Positions 39,911 through 48,424 of a DNA stretch of 51,007 nt are shown piece after piece (position 1 is the stretch's first letter; each line of letters opens with the position of its first letter). A program made the translations under genes and the position numbers. The DNA is taken from NCBI GenBank assembly GCA_043798445.1, contig JAZDOQ010000019.1, forward strand, positions 1 through 51,007, in the 5' to 3' direction. The notes under the pieces are model-generated. The model saw nothing but the letters and a program-made list of their open reading frames with translations. It had not been told where the DNA came from and did no database searches. This DNA comes from CAIJMI01 sp043798445 (GTDB lineage: Bacteria; Patescibacteriota; Microgenomatia; UBA10105; UBA927).

Positions 39911-41992
39911 TTAATACTTTGGAATCGCTTTGATTGCATTTTCTAATGTTCCTGGTTGTCCTATATTGGGAAATATATCCAATGTTTCTGCACACGCTTT
40001 TCGTGGGGAATATATTTTTTGGCAATTAACAAGAATTTGTTTTGCCATCGGTTCATTGTGTTCGATATAAAGATAGTAGGATGCAAGCTCAATTGCAAAT
40101 AAACTCCATGTCGGCGATATGTCACTAGCAGTAATCCAGAGCGCCTTAGTATCTGTTTGGTGTGTCGGTAGTCGTCTAAGGCCTAAGAAATACAAACTTT
40201 TTGCCACTATTTCAGACAATAGCCCTGGTCCTGTGAGTAGCTTGGTGAATTCTTTCGTGTATAACGGATACAACGAAGGGGAAGTAAGGTCAATTGTTGG
40301 TCCTTTGGTGTGTTGAGCCTTTAGCGTGCGGTTGACGAGCTCAGAATAGATGCTGCCAGCCAGGTCGGGTCGGTTGTTTTCAATTGCATGCATCATTGCC
40401 ATACCAACAAAGGCATGATTGAGCGGATTAGCATATCGTGCTTTTTGATACAGTTTCGTTCGTGTTTGTTCATCAGATGTTTGGAGATTTGCTTGAGCAA
40501 GAAGTACATCAGGGGTGTTAGCGTGAAAGAATGATATCAAGCGTTCATTTGTTGGTGATAATTGCTGGTTGGTTAAACTGAGGTATTCAAGATACCGGGA
40601 TGTTCGTTGTGCATCATGTGCCGTTAAGTAATAGCCAAGGTGTTTTGTGTCCGTATGTTTCCAGTATGTATGTGCAAATACTGAGAATATTGCATAGGAA
40701 TATAATAGGAGTGAAATACTCCCCATAACCCATACGATACGATATGTTGTACGTTTAGCGTCTCGTGGAAGCAATAGTCCGATGAGTGCAACGAAAAGGA
40801 GTAAAAGAGTAAAATAATCAATGTTATATTCAATACAACTAAAGAAAAGTGTGAGCATCACAGCGTCGATAAGCCCAATGTAAATATATGATTGTGATGA
40901 TATTGCTTTTAGATATTTTTTTCGTTGGCTCAATAGTGTTTTTCCGATAGTGAAAAGGAGTACTCCGACAGGTAGGGAACACAGAAATCCGAGTTCTGAA
41001 AGAGTTTGCAGTGGAAAGCTGTGGGCAAGAGATGCACCATTACTTGGGACACTGCGAAGTCGAAGAGAGGTGAGTATAAATGTTCCTGGCCCTGTTCCTG
41101 TTATGGGGTTAGACATTACTCCTTGGATTGCTTGCAACCAGAGATGTGGTCTCGATTCTTCGTTTGGCGGAGTTTTAAACATCTGTTTCTGAGCTGTTGC
41201 AGAAATGTGGAATGTTTGTTGTATTTGTTCCGGAAAAAAACTTATAATCACAAGTGTTATCGCAATGATGAACGTTGTGATGATTGCATATTTCAGAATT
41301 CGTGTAACACTTGAGTGAATACGCCCTTCGCATAGTGTAAAAAGAAGATATCCCGCCGTAACAAGCATCACTCCGCGCGAAAAGCTTGTAAGTATTGCTA
41401 TAAGAAGGAGTGCGGCGCTTAGTATCGCCCATGAGATATGTTTATTGTTTTTTAGCCAGACTATACTGATAGGAAGGATAAAAAGAAAAAGATATGATGC
41501 TTGATTGTGTCCTCCGCGCGAAAAAACAAGATTCATTGGAGGAAGAAGTGTTTCAAAAATGGGTACGAAGAAACGAAATGCTAAAGAAATACATGCTGTA
41601 CTAATTCCAATGATGAGTAAACCCTTGCTAATTCGTTCCAGTAATTTTGTCGTTGTTGGCAACGCATAGCACCAGATGCCGACCATGCATGCAGCGAGAA
41701 TGCGGATAAGGTTTGTGAGAGAGTACCCTCTGCTTTGTGAAAAAATAGAACTTATGAAATATTCAAGTATTACAACTCCTATCACAACGAGCGCTTTTTT
41801 TGTTACCAACAATCGTATGTTGGTTTTCCATGATAGTATGACGCTTATGATAATAAGGAGTGAAGGGAGTACTATCGACCAATAGTAATCAATTGGAGCT
41901 TGTTTTCCTTCTTTGATGATAAGAGAACTAAGGATAGTTGTGAGAAAAAGAATGGAAATAAGAACATTCTTCATGCTAAGCGTTACTTGCAT
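39911..41992 (-). CDS. O-antigen ligase/polymerase-like membrane protein with C-terminal TPR-like part
   Basis: This 693-aa protein has about 12 membrane helices in the first 440 residues. Wzy_C/O-antigen-ligase text is clear: ILTSFSRGVMLV, then the large outer loop with GTGPGTF and AHSFPLQTLSELGFLCSLP, where the conserved Arg and His sit. Residues about 470-690 are soluble and helical in a TPR-like pattern (YLEYLSLTNQQLSPTNE, LAQANLQTSDEQTRTKLYQKARYANP). Such Wzy/WaaL/PglL-family proteins move lipid-linked glycans onto lipid, protein or a growing chain outside the membrane. Start 41992 overlaps the stop of the preceding gene (ATGCAAGTAA), implying translational coupling; 41974 is an alternative start. 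It converges with the giant gene with 17 bp between. The acceptor could be the neighbouring surface proteins, an inference from context. Confidence 0.85.
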   Translation of the reverse strand: MQVTLSMKNVLISILFLTTILSSLIIKEGKQAPIDYYWSIVLPSLLIIISVILSWKTNIRLLVTKKALVVIGVVILEYFISSIFSQSRGYSLTNLIRILAACMVGIWCYALPTTTKLLERISKGLLIIGISTACISLAFRFFVPIFETLLPPMNLVFSRGGHNQASYLFLFILPISIVWLKNNKHISWAILSAALLLIAILTSFSRGVMLVTAGYLLFTLCEGRIHSSVTRILKYAIITTFIIAITLVIISFFPEQIQQTFHISATAQKQMFKTPPNEESRPHLWLQAIQGVMSNPITGTGPGTFILTSLRLRSVPSNGASLAHSFPLQTLSELGFLCSLPVGVLLFTIGKTLLSQRKKYLKAISSQSYIYIGLIDAVMLTLFFSCIEYNIDYFTLLLLFVALIGLLLPRDAKRTTYRIVWVMGSISLLLYSYAIFSVFAHTYWKHTDTKHLGYYLTAHDAQRTSRYLEYLSLTNQQLSPTNERLISFFHANTPDVLLAQANLQTSDEQTRTKLYQKARYANPLNHAFVGMAMMHAIENNRPDLAGSIYSELVNRTLKAQHTKGPTIDLTSPSLYPLYTKEFTKLLTGPGLLSEIVAKSLYFLGLRRLPTHQTDTKALWITASDISPTWSLFAIELASYYLYIEHNEPMAKQILVNCQKIYSPRKACAETLDIFPNIGQPGTLENAIKAIPKY

Positions 41993-43401
41993 CCCATGGT
42001 GAGTGAGCTTATCTGATCAAACGCAGCACAGCCGCTTTCAGTATAACAGGTACCCCCTTGATAACCCTCTGCCGTATTTACCTTGTTATCGGAAGCTCCA
42101 CAACCAGGAACGCCTGATTGCCATCCTGGAACGATTGCATATTGAGCACTGCATCCGCTGCAGGGATTGGTGCAGGACCAAACGGTTGATGACTCACTCT
42201 TGTCATTGCTGTTTCCATCACAATCATAGTCATACCCGCCGCCACCCGTACATCCGGTAACTCCTACAGTTCCATAGTATACTGATCCCGGATATGCGTT
42301 CGCATCAGTATCACAACAGTCATTTGTTCCAGATGCGCTGTCCCGAAGTTGTCCGGCAGTATATGTGGTGACTGCTGCTCCGTTTGTTGAGTCGCTTGCT
42401 TTTGTTGCTGTTGCGCAGCTTGCAGTATTCAGGCATGTTGTACTAGCTGCAAGGCCCACAGTGTATGTATCGCGATCATTATCGGTATAACATTGCGCAT
42501 GTGAGGCATACACACCTGCACCTCCGTCTTGGTTATTACAATCATTACCATTAGCTGCAGAAACCATCTGTCCTGTTGTATGGGAATACGTGGTTGCGGT
42601 ATTAGAACATGCAGACCGTACCGTTGATGTTTCGCACGATGTCCCATTTGTACAGCATGTGACGGTTGTTTGAGCGACGGTATAGGTATCTTTATCAAAA
42701 TCCGGATAACAATTCGATGTACGCCACACAGTGTTAGCGTCATCATTGCAATCGGTTCCCGGATTTGCGGATGCTCCAGGGCATGTAGATGATGTACCGC
42801 AAACAGATGCGGTCCTTGACGTAGAATATATGCCGTCACCGTCAGTATCGGTGTAGCAAACAGCGTTTGCATACATTGATGCATTTGTATCATTACAGTC
42901 TAAATTTGTGATAGATGTCATGAGTCCAAATCTGCGTCTACCCGTTATTGTTGTGTCATAGAGTGTTAAGTTTACTGGATATCCATCGGAATCAGCGTCG
43001 GTTACATATATGGGTCCGTTTGTTTTAATTTTTCCTCCTTCAGCTATTCCTGAATCGGTGCATAATTCTACTGTCGGGTCTTGAAGACTTATCCATGATC
43101 CTGTAACGGCAGGATCAATATAAATTGAACCTGCAAGAAGTTTACCGCACGCATTGATTGTTATATGACTTGCTGCGTTGTCAAGTGTGAGGACACTAGT
43201 ATTATTTGATGTAGATACCGTATCAGTACCACTAATTGTATCGAAATCTATTGTACAGTCGTTTGCACCAATGGATTTGTTCCCAATCGCGGGAATTACG
43301 GGGTTTGGTGTACAAGCTGCAAACACAACATTAATTGGCTTTATCGCTAAAATAAATAAAATGCTTATATAGATAAGCAGCGATCCTCTAAGTGTATGCA
43401 T
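41983..43401 (-). CDS. Secreted Cys-rich protein with MopE-type metal-binding repeats
   Basis: This 472-aa protein has an N-terminal signal sequence (LLIYISILFILAIKPINVVFA, then Ala/Cys). The first 150 residues look beta-rich. From about 150 there are four to five repeats of the form D-x-D-x-DG...DCND...CYxDxD (DADSDGYP, DCNDTNAS, CYTDTDGDG, DCNDDANT, CYPDFDKD, DCNNQDGG, CYTDNDRD). This is the putative metal-binding motif of MopE-like and thrombospondin-3-like proteins, which bind calcium. The C-terminal 90 residues are Cys-rich (NPCSGCSAQYAIVPGW). It should be extracellular. The start at 43401 follows the preceding stop by 4 bp and puts the signal peptide first; the frame extends to 43455 only by overlapping that gene. 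It is coupled to the O-antigen-ligase-like gene downstream. Confidence 0.75.
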   Translation of the reverse strand: MHTLRGSLLIYISILFILAIKPINVVFAACTPNPVIPAIGNKSIGANDCTIDFDTISGTDTVSTSNNTSVLTLDNAASHITINACGKLLAGSIYIDPAVTGSWISLQDPTVELCTDSGIAEGGKIKTNGPIYVTDADSDGYPVNLTLYDTTITGRRRFGLMTSITNLDCNDTNASMYANAVCYTDTDGDGIYSTSRTASVCGTSSTCPGASANPGTDCNDDANTVWRTSNCYPDFDKDTYTVAQTTVTCCTNGTSCETSTVRSACSNTATTYSHTTGQMVSAANGNDCNNQDGGAGVYASHAQCYTDNDRDTYTVGLAASTTCLNTASCATATKASDSTNGAAVTTYTAGQLRDSASGTNDCCDTDANAYPGSVYYGTVGVTGCTGGGGYDYDCDGNSNDKSESSTVWSCTNPCSGCSAQYAIVPGWQSGVPGCGASDNKVNTAEGYQGGTCYTESGCAAFDQISSLTMGCK

Positions 43402-43405
43402 ATCA

Positions 43406-43948
43406 TTATCTCGATCGGGGACTTGCTCCACCTTCGCCAGTCCCGTTTTCGGCAAATGCCGTTACGTTACAAAGATAGTTATAGAGAATGGAATCTGGTA
43501 ATGCTGAAAAAGTTGTTTGCCACATTTCATTGGTGTCTGTTCTTGAGATACGTTCAAAAGAAAGATTTTGTATTGAATTATCCATTTTGAGGGTACCTGT
43601 GACTTTTTGAACAGGAGATTCATTTGTAACATGTACCGTTATTGTGAATGGTTTATTTTTTTGTGCATTCAGTGGATCAAAAACGACTTTGGTTACCCGT
43701 GGACCGGTTTTTTGACTTGTGCTTACGTTGTATGTTCCTTTCATTCCATTATCTGGCACAAGCCTTGTTGGCGTGGGTGTGGGCGTCGGTGCAGGAGCAC
43801 GTGACAAATTTTTTGTCATCGTCGCACGTCGTGCATAAAAATAGGTACCGGCAGAGAGTATGACAAGAATAATGATGAGAATTGTGAGCCCTTTTGGAGA
43901 GAGAAGGGTATCTATAAATGTGGATGGGTTCTTTCTTTTAGTGGGCAT
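43406..43948 (-). CDS. Membrane-anchored Ig-like protein with Thr-Pro stalk
   Basis: This 180-aa protein has a basic cytoplasmic tail, one transmembrane helix (about 20-38, GLTILIIILVILSAGTYFY), a Thr-Pro stalk (APAPTPTPTPTR, about 51-62), and a beta-sandwich-like domain with PFTITVHVTNESPVQKVTGTL and DTNEMWQTTFSALPDS. Ig-like or bacterial cohesin-type folds fit this pattern, but no exact family is recognised. It is anchored with the stalk and domain outside. TATCAT lies 5 nt before the ATG, a likely leaderless start, and the Cys-rich gene begins 4 bp after its stop. The Thr-Pro stalk recalls the giant protein, so the two may sit at the same surface. Confidence 0.7.
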   Translation of the reverse strand: MPTKRKNPSTFIDTLLSPKGLTILIIILVILSAGTYFYARRATMTKNLSRAPAPTPTPTPTRLVPDNGMKGTYNVSTSQKTGPRVTKVVFDPLNAQKNKPFTITVHVTNESPVQKVTGTLKMDNSIQNLSFERISRTDTNEMWQTTFSALPDSILYNYLCNVTAFAENGTGEGGASPRSR

Positions 43949-44001
43949 AATGAATGATAAATAATTACAATATCTCTAAATTTATAATGCAAGGAAAAGC
44001 A

Positions 44002-46302
44002 TCACTTGTCAAGAGAATAAAGAGTGCGGTAGATTGCGAAAAAAAGAAATATGATTACGCCGCCAAAAAAGAGAAATTGTTTTTCTGAGGAAGGTGTATA
44101 TGAAAATACGATGTCATAGATGCCGGGCGCTTCGATACGTACTGCATTGTATGAAGGGAATATATTGATCAATTTTTCGCGTTTTCCATTTACTGTTACG
44201 CGCCAGTTCGGATGATAGGTCTGTTTAAGAAGGACAATGCACGTGTTGCACTTTTCTGTTATTTCAACGCGTATATGAAATTCCATGTCGGTATTAGTTG
44301 TTTGAGACAGGATGCGCATAGGAAGGGGAGACGGCGTCTGGGACTCATACACTGGCGGTTCTGCAAACAGATTATGAATTTTTTCATCAGGTGTTTTGTA
44401 TGTTGCCTCGTTTATCATTGCAAAATTCGGTAAGGATGCACCCCGTACGTTATCATTTGTCAGTCGTAATTCAGGATATATCGATTGTTTTGGATAGGTC
44501 GATTGAATCCAGAGATGGATGAGGTTGATGATATCCGTTTTTTTACTGGTAATAATTGATGGCGCGGTACCGAGAGACATATAGCCTTCTGTTTCAACGA
44601 TGTACAGTTTCCATTGTTCAGTTTCTTTGAGGAGTTTCCAAAATGATTGCGGTTTTTTGGTTGGAGGAGCGACAATATATGCGATATTGTAAAGCGCATA
44701 ATGCGTCTCATTATCTTCAGAGAAAAATTGTTCTGTGTCTGAGTTTAGTGACCAGGTTTCCGGAAGCCATAAGACTGTTGAAATGCCATAGGTTGAAAGA
44801 TGCATATAATAGGCAGTGGATGCGATGCGGAAATCTTTTCCTTCATTTCCACGAAGCGCATACACACGACCAGGACGTTCTTTTTGAAGATTCGTTAGTG
44901 TTGAAAAAAGAAGATCAACATCCGGTTGTATTTTTTTGTAGGCTGTATTTGCTTCTTTAATTAACGTGTCATTATATGTTGCATATTCAATAGTTCTTGG
45001 CAAAAGAAGAAGTCCGCAGCTAACGATAAGTACGCAGAGAATGACGCATTGGGTTATGAATGTTTGTGTAGGTGTTTTTTTTCCTAGTTTCCCAATACCA
45101 TCCATTATCCATGTCAGTCCAAGAGGAGCAAGAAAAAGTCCGGTAAGATGCAGTCCAACGATGAATCTGTGTCCATGAAATTCACTCATGCCGGGGATGA
45201 TGTTTAAGAGATTTCCCCAGGTGGTTTTGCCGAAAAAGAGAAGAAGGAAAAAGAGAAAAAGAAAAGGAAACACGGTTTTTATTGACGCAAACAGTCCGAT
45301 GAGAACAAGAAGGGTAAATACCGGTAGGCGTCCGAAATCAAACAGCTCACCGTTGACGAGTTTTGTTACAACCTCAACAGCACCAAATGAATTAAATTTC
45401 CACACCGGATCCCACACGGAAATATTATGAAAATCATTATTAATAAAAGCAGGAACAATCCAATAGCTTAAGAGGAAAAACGCAGGAAGTGTGATACATG
45501 CAGTTTGTTTTATTCCTGAAAAAGCTGTTTGCAATACGTGCTTTATTGGTTGTTGCGTGAGAAGTTTGATGATGACAGGAGTGAAACAAATGACTCCTAT
45601 TACCATAAACGCCATCATGCCGATACCCAAGTGGCCGGTTGTAGTGAGAACAAGAAAAAAAACAGTAAACACAAGAGATAATGGAATATTCCGTGTTTGT
45701 TTTTTTTCATTTGTTATATATCTGATCGCATACGCAATTGTCAGCGGAAGCCACATGAGGGCAAAAAGTTGTGATGAAAGCCCCCATCCGCGCCATAAGA
45801 ATGATGTTTGATCGATGCCATACAATCCATCTGTTGAAATCTGGGAGGCGAGTATTGCCGCAATACCAGCAGTCAACCACGGAAATTTCAGAACGCGAGA
45901 GGCCAGAAATAGAGAAAGGGGAAACAATGAAAGAAAGAAATAGATGATGTAGTGGTAATACTGAAATAGCGATATGGGTAGGTGAAGCAAACGATACGAC
46001 CCAACAATCAACATTTGAGGTACATGAGAATAGTAATAGGGGAGGTTATATCCTTCTGCCCAGTTTGGGACCCAATGATCTGCCAATAACGACATATGAC
46101 ATATGACAAATGACAAATTATGAGGACACGTACGGTTTGCATAGTCCCAGATGGTGTTTGTCCGATCAATGAGTGCATATTGAAACGCATTATCATTTGG
46201 GTCAATTGTTGCAGTTGGCTCATTTCTATAGAGCCACAGATTAAACACAACCGTCCCAACAAGGAGTGCGACTCCAATCCATTTGTTGTTTTGTATATTC
46301 AT
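44002..46302 (-). CDS. Large GT-C-like membrane protein (6-pyruvoyl-tetrahydropterin synthase-related domain type)
   Basis: This 766-aa protein has about 12 membrane helices in residues 8-460. It then has a soluble domain (about 470-700) ending in a beta-rich part and a last helix (FLFFGGVIIFLFFAIY). The segment EGYNLPYYYSHVPQML and the text SFLWRGWGLSSQLFALMWLPL match the membrane family named 6-pyruvoyl-tetrahydropterin synthase-related, which despite its name looks like GT-C glycosyltransferases. CNTCIVLLKQTYHPNWRVTVNGK near the end is typical of the YfhO-like C-terminal domain. Residues about 61-70 come from a heptanucleotide repeat (46091-46118). It follows the NPCBM gene by 6 bp; CATAAT lies 5 nt before its ATG, so it may also have an internal promoter. 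Function: sugar transfer at the outer face, inferred. Confidence 0.75.
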   Translation of the reverse strand: MNIQNNKWIGVALLVGTVVFNLWLYRNEPTATIDPNDNAFQYALIDRTNTIWDYANRTCPHNLSFVICHMSLLADHWVPNWAEGYNLPYYYSHVPQMLIVGSYRLLHLPISLFQYYHYIIYFFLSLFPLSLFLASRVLKFPWLTAGIAAILASQISTDGLYGIDQTSFLWRGWGLSSQLFALMWLPLTIAYAIRYITNEKKQTRNIPLSLVFTVFFLVLTTTGHLGIGMMAFMVIGVICFTPVIIKLLTQQPIKHVLQTAFSGIKQTACITLPAFFLLSYWIVPAFINNDFHNISVWDPVWKFNSFGAVEVVTKLVNGELFDFGRLPVFTLLVLIGLFASIKTVFPFLFLFFLLLFFGKTTWGNLLNIIPGMSEFHGHRFIVGLHLTGLFLAPLGLTWIMDGIGKLGKKTPTQTFITQCVILCVLIVSCGLLLLPRTIEYATYNDTLIKEANTAYKKIQPDVDLLFSTLTNLQKERPGRVYALRGNEGKDFRIASTAYYMHLSTYGISTVLWLPETWSLNSDTEQFFSEDNETHYALYNIAYIVAPPTKKPQSFWKLLKETEQWKLYIVETEGYMSLGTAPSIITSKKTDIINLIHLWIQSTYPKQSIYPELRLTNDNVRGASLPNFAMINEATYKTPDEKIHNLFAEPPVYESQTPSPLPMRILSQTTNTDMEFHIRVEITEKCNTCIVLLKQTYHPNWRVTVNGKREKLINIFPSYNAVRIEAPGIYDIVFSYTPSSEKQFLFFGGVIIFLFFAIYRTLYSLDK
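46091..46118 (-). repeat. Four heptanucleotide repeats in coding sequence
   Basis: On the plus strand GACATAT, GACATAT, GACAAAT, GACAAAT follow in tandem. They encode LSFVICHMS-type residues in the gene above. Seven is not divisible by three, so a change in copy number shifts the frame. Confidence 0.75.
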
Positions 46303-46308
46303 ATAGTA

Positions 46309-48174
46309 TTATGGCCAAAGTGTTGGGTTTAGCCAATCCGCATGGTCGTCAATATTGCCATTTCCAGCATCAGCGACTACAAGCTTGAGTTTCGATACGC
46401 CGGATATATCAACCTCCGTGTGTTTTGGATAGTCGTACCGTTTCATAATAGGTGATTGAAATAACAGCATGTCATCTCCATAGATAGCAAAGACCACACT
46501 TGCCTGTGATCCTGCTTCGGTATCAATCCCCATATCTGTTGAAAATCTGGAAAACCGTTTTGCCAGATTATAGATGATCGTACTGTTTGCATGGGCTCCC
46601 AGGCCCTGTGTATAAAACATGTATTGTACTGATAATCTATCCCATGTTTTTGAATCTGATTTTTTGGCATTGACCGGCATGTTGGTGGATAGTTGTCCGT
46701 ATTGTTGGCTGTGTGTGATCGGTGTTAGTTTGGTAAGAGATAGAGCTTTTTTTTGTATGAATGGAAGATTGATAAGAAGAATATAACCGAAAAAACAACA
46801 CAGAGAAAGAATTACGATTCGTTTTGACGGTTCTTTGAGATTTATAATGAGGAAGACAACAAAGCATGTGAGAAGTATGTAGGAGAGGGTGATGGTAAAG
46901 AACGGTTGGTTGATGAACGAAAGGAATGTCAGTCCATTTTTTGGATAGTTTACGATGAGTGCCGTATGCATATTGAGGAAGTAAAGTAGTGAGAAAAGAA
47001 TGTACCCAATAATTGAATATTTGAATACTGTGGTATTCCAAAAATCAATACGCTCTTTGATGGTTATGTGTTGTTTAATAAAGAGTGGTATCCAAAAAAG
47101 AAGAAAGACGATGATGGGAAATGCATATCGGTCATGCGATTCTGTTTGGAACAAAAAGAACGCAGATGCGGCAATAATGAGTGCTGTAAAAAATGTGGTG
47201 ATTACCGATGTCTTTTTGTTATCATCAACCTGGTTATAGTTTTTGAATATCATGTTTCCTGTTGCCAGGAGATAGAAACTGCTAAACAATAAAAGTCCTG
47301 TGATCTTTGCATTGATGATACCAATAGTAAGGATTTTATCTGATACTTGCATGCCAAACCCTTTGGCAACAATCCACCAGAGGTTATAGGCATTAAGAGA
47401 TAGGTAAGGAAAATAGTCGTAGTTGACGGTAAGTGCGTCGATGACGCGATTCATCTGCTTTGCAATAAGAAATTCAACATTCAGTCCAAAGAATGCAAGT
47501 GTTGAACCTGCAATTGCTTTTATCAGTCCTGGTAGTCCAGTTATTTGCCATACAAGAAGAAAAAATAATGGACCATAAATCATGTTTTGAAGTTTTGTCA
47601 TGAGAGCTGTCATATAAAGAAGTCCTGCGAGAAATGGTTTGTCTTTGAAGCAAAGGACGAGAGCTATGAGAAAAAGACATACGCCAAGTGCATCCACCTG
47701 TCCCCACACCGCACTGTCAAGAATCGATACTGGGTTAAAGAGATACAGAGATGCAAGGATGATACCAAGAAGATTTCCTGTTTTTTGTGCATCATTATTT
47801 TTTTGAAATATCCGGCGGGAAAACCAGATGATGACTGCACCAATACCAAGGTCAGCTATAATTGACGGAAATTTCATGAGGGTTAAAAATAAGAGGTTTG
47901 TGTTGCTCCAGAATTCATTATATATATGTGGGTTTTGAAACAGACTGTAGATTGCGGTAACAAACCACAATAGATATCCAAAAGGCGTTGGATAGTTGTT
48001 GTTTGTAAGAGACAATCCTTTGACAATCCCATGATCAAATGGTGCCAGTCCCCATGATTTCCAAAACGACATATCCGCCTCAAACCCCGGATTTGGGACA
48101 AACGCCATGCGAAGAAGAAACGCAGTAAGGAAAAGAAAAGGAAGGAGCCAGCGTTTATTGAGTATTGAAATCAT
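46309..48174 (-). CDS. GT-C mannosyltransferase-like protein with C-terminal NPCBM domain
   Basis: This 621-aa protein has a GT-C membrane part in residues 1-480: first loop PNPGFEADMSFWKSWGLAP with the acidic residue, NNNYPTPFGYLLW, and NPVSILDSAVWGQVDALGVCLFLIAL, which is characteristic of the PIG-M/ALG-like mannosyltransferase group. Residues about 505-621 are an NPCBM (novel putative carbohydrate-binding module) domain: GLGAHANSTIIYNLAKRFSRF, then GDDMLLFQS and VVADAGNGNIDDHADWLNP. NPCBM domains are usually found in secreted glycosidases. Here the module would sit outside the membrane, beside the catalytic face. It is preceded by a 52-aa membrane protein (4-bp gap) and followed by another GT-C gene (6-bp gap), so all three are probably one operon. 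Confidence 0.85.
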   Translation of the reverse strand: MISILNKRWLLPFLFLTAFLLRMAFVPNPGFEADMSFWKSWGLAPFDHGIVKGLSLTNNNYPTPFGYLLWFVTAIYSLFQNPHIYNEFWSNTNLLFLTLMKFPSIIADLGIGAVIIWFSRRIFQKNNDAQKTGNLLGIILASLYLFNPVSILDSAVWGQVDALGVCLFLIALVLCFKDKPFLAGLLYMTALMTKLQNMIYGPLFFLLVWQITGLPGLIKAIAGSTLAFFGLNVEFLIAKQMNRVIDALTVNYDYFPYLSLNAYNLWWIVAKGFGMQVSDKILTIGIINAKITGLLLFSSFYLLATGNMIFKNYNQVDDNKKTSVITTFFTALIIAASAFFLFQTESHDRYAFPIIVFLLFWIPLFIKQHITIKERIDFWNTTVFKYSIIGYILFSLLYFLNMHTALIVNYPKNGLTFLSFINQPFFTITLSYILLTCFVVFLIINLKEPSKRIVILSLCCFFGYILLINLPFIQKKALSLTKLTPITHSQQYGQLSTNMPVNAKKSDSKTWDRLSVQYMFYTQGLGAHANSTIIYNLAKRFSRFSTDMGIDTEAGSQASVVFAIYGDDMLLFQSPIMKRYDYPKHTEVDISGVSKLKLVVADAGNGNIDDHADWLNPTLWP

Positions 48175-48178
48175 AGTG

Positions 48179-48337
48179 TTATTTTCCTAAGTACGTAACG
48201 CCACCGGGTATAATAATGGATGATTTCATATTTGCAGTATTGAGGAAACTTCCATACACAATAATTGCCAAAATAACGATGATACCAAGAGCAAATAAGG
48301 GAGTAAGGGTGGAAAATTGATCATTGGTTTTTGTCAT
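48179..48337 (-). CDS. Small single-pass membrane protein
   Basis: This 52-aa protein has one transmembrane helix (about 13-32, PLFALGIIVILAIIVYGSF) and a short polar tail (SSIIIPGGVTYLGK). The frame continues upstream to 48418, but the extra residues are Cys-rich, unlikely, and run toward the divergent gene. The ATG at 48337 is preferred; TGGTACTGT, an extended -10-like word, lies 14 nt before it. It is first in the leftward operon, with the mannosyltransferase-like gene 4 bp downstream, and may be an accessory subunit of that enzyme. No family is recognised. Confidence 0.5.
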   Translation of the reverse strand: MTKTNDQFSTLTPLFALGIIVILAIIVYGSFLNTANMKSSIIIPGGVTYLGK

Positions 48338-48424
48338 AGAAGTGTGGATGTACAGTACCAATTTTTTGGGTGTCACGCAAGATGCGCATACTATGATAGG
48401 ATTTATATAGTATTTCATATATAT

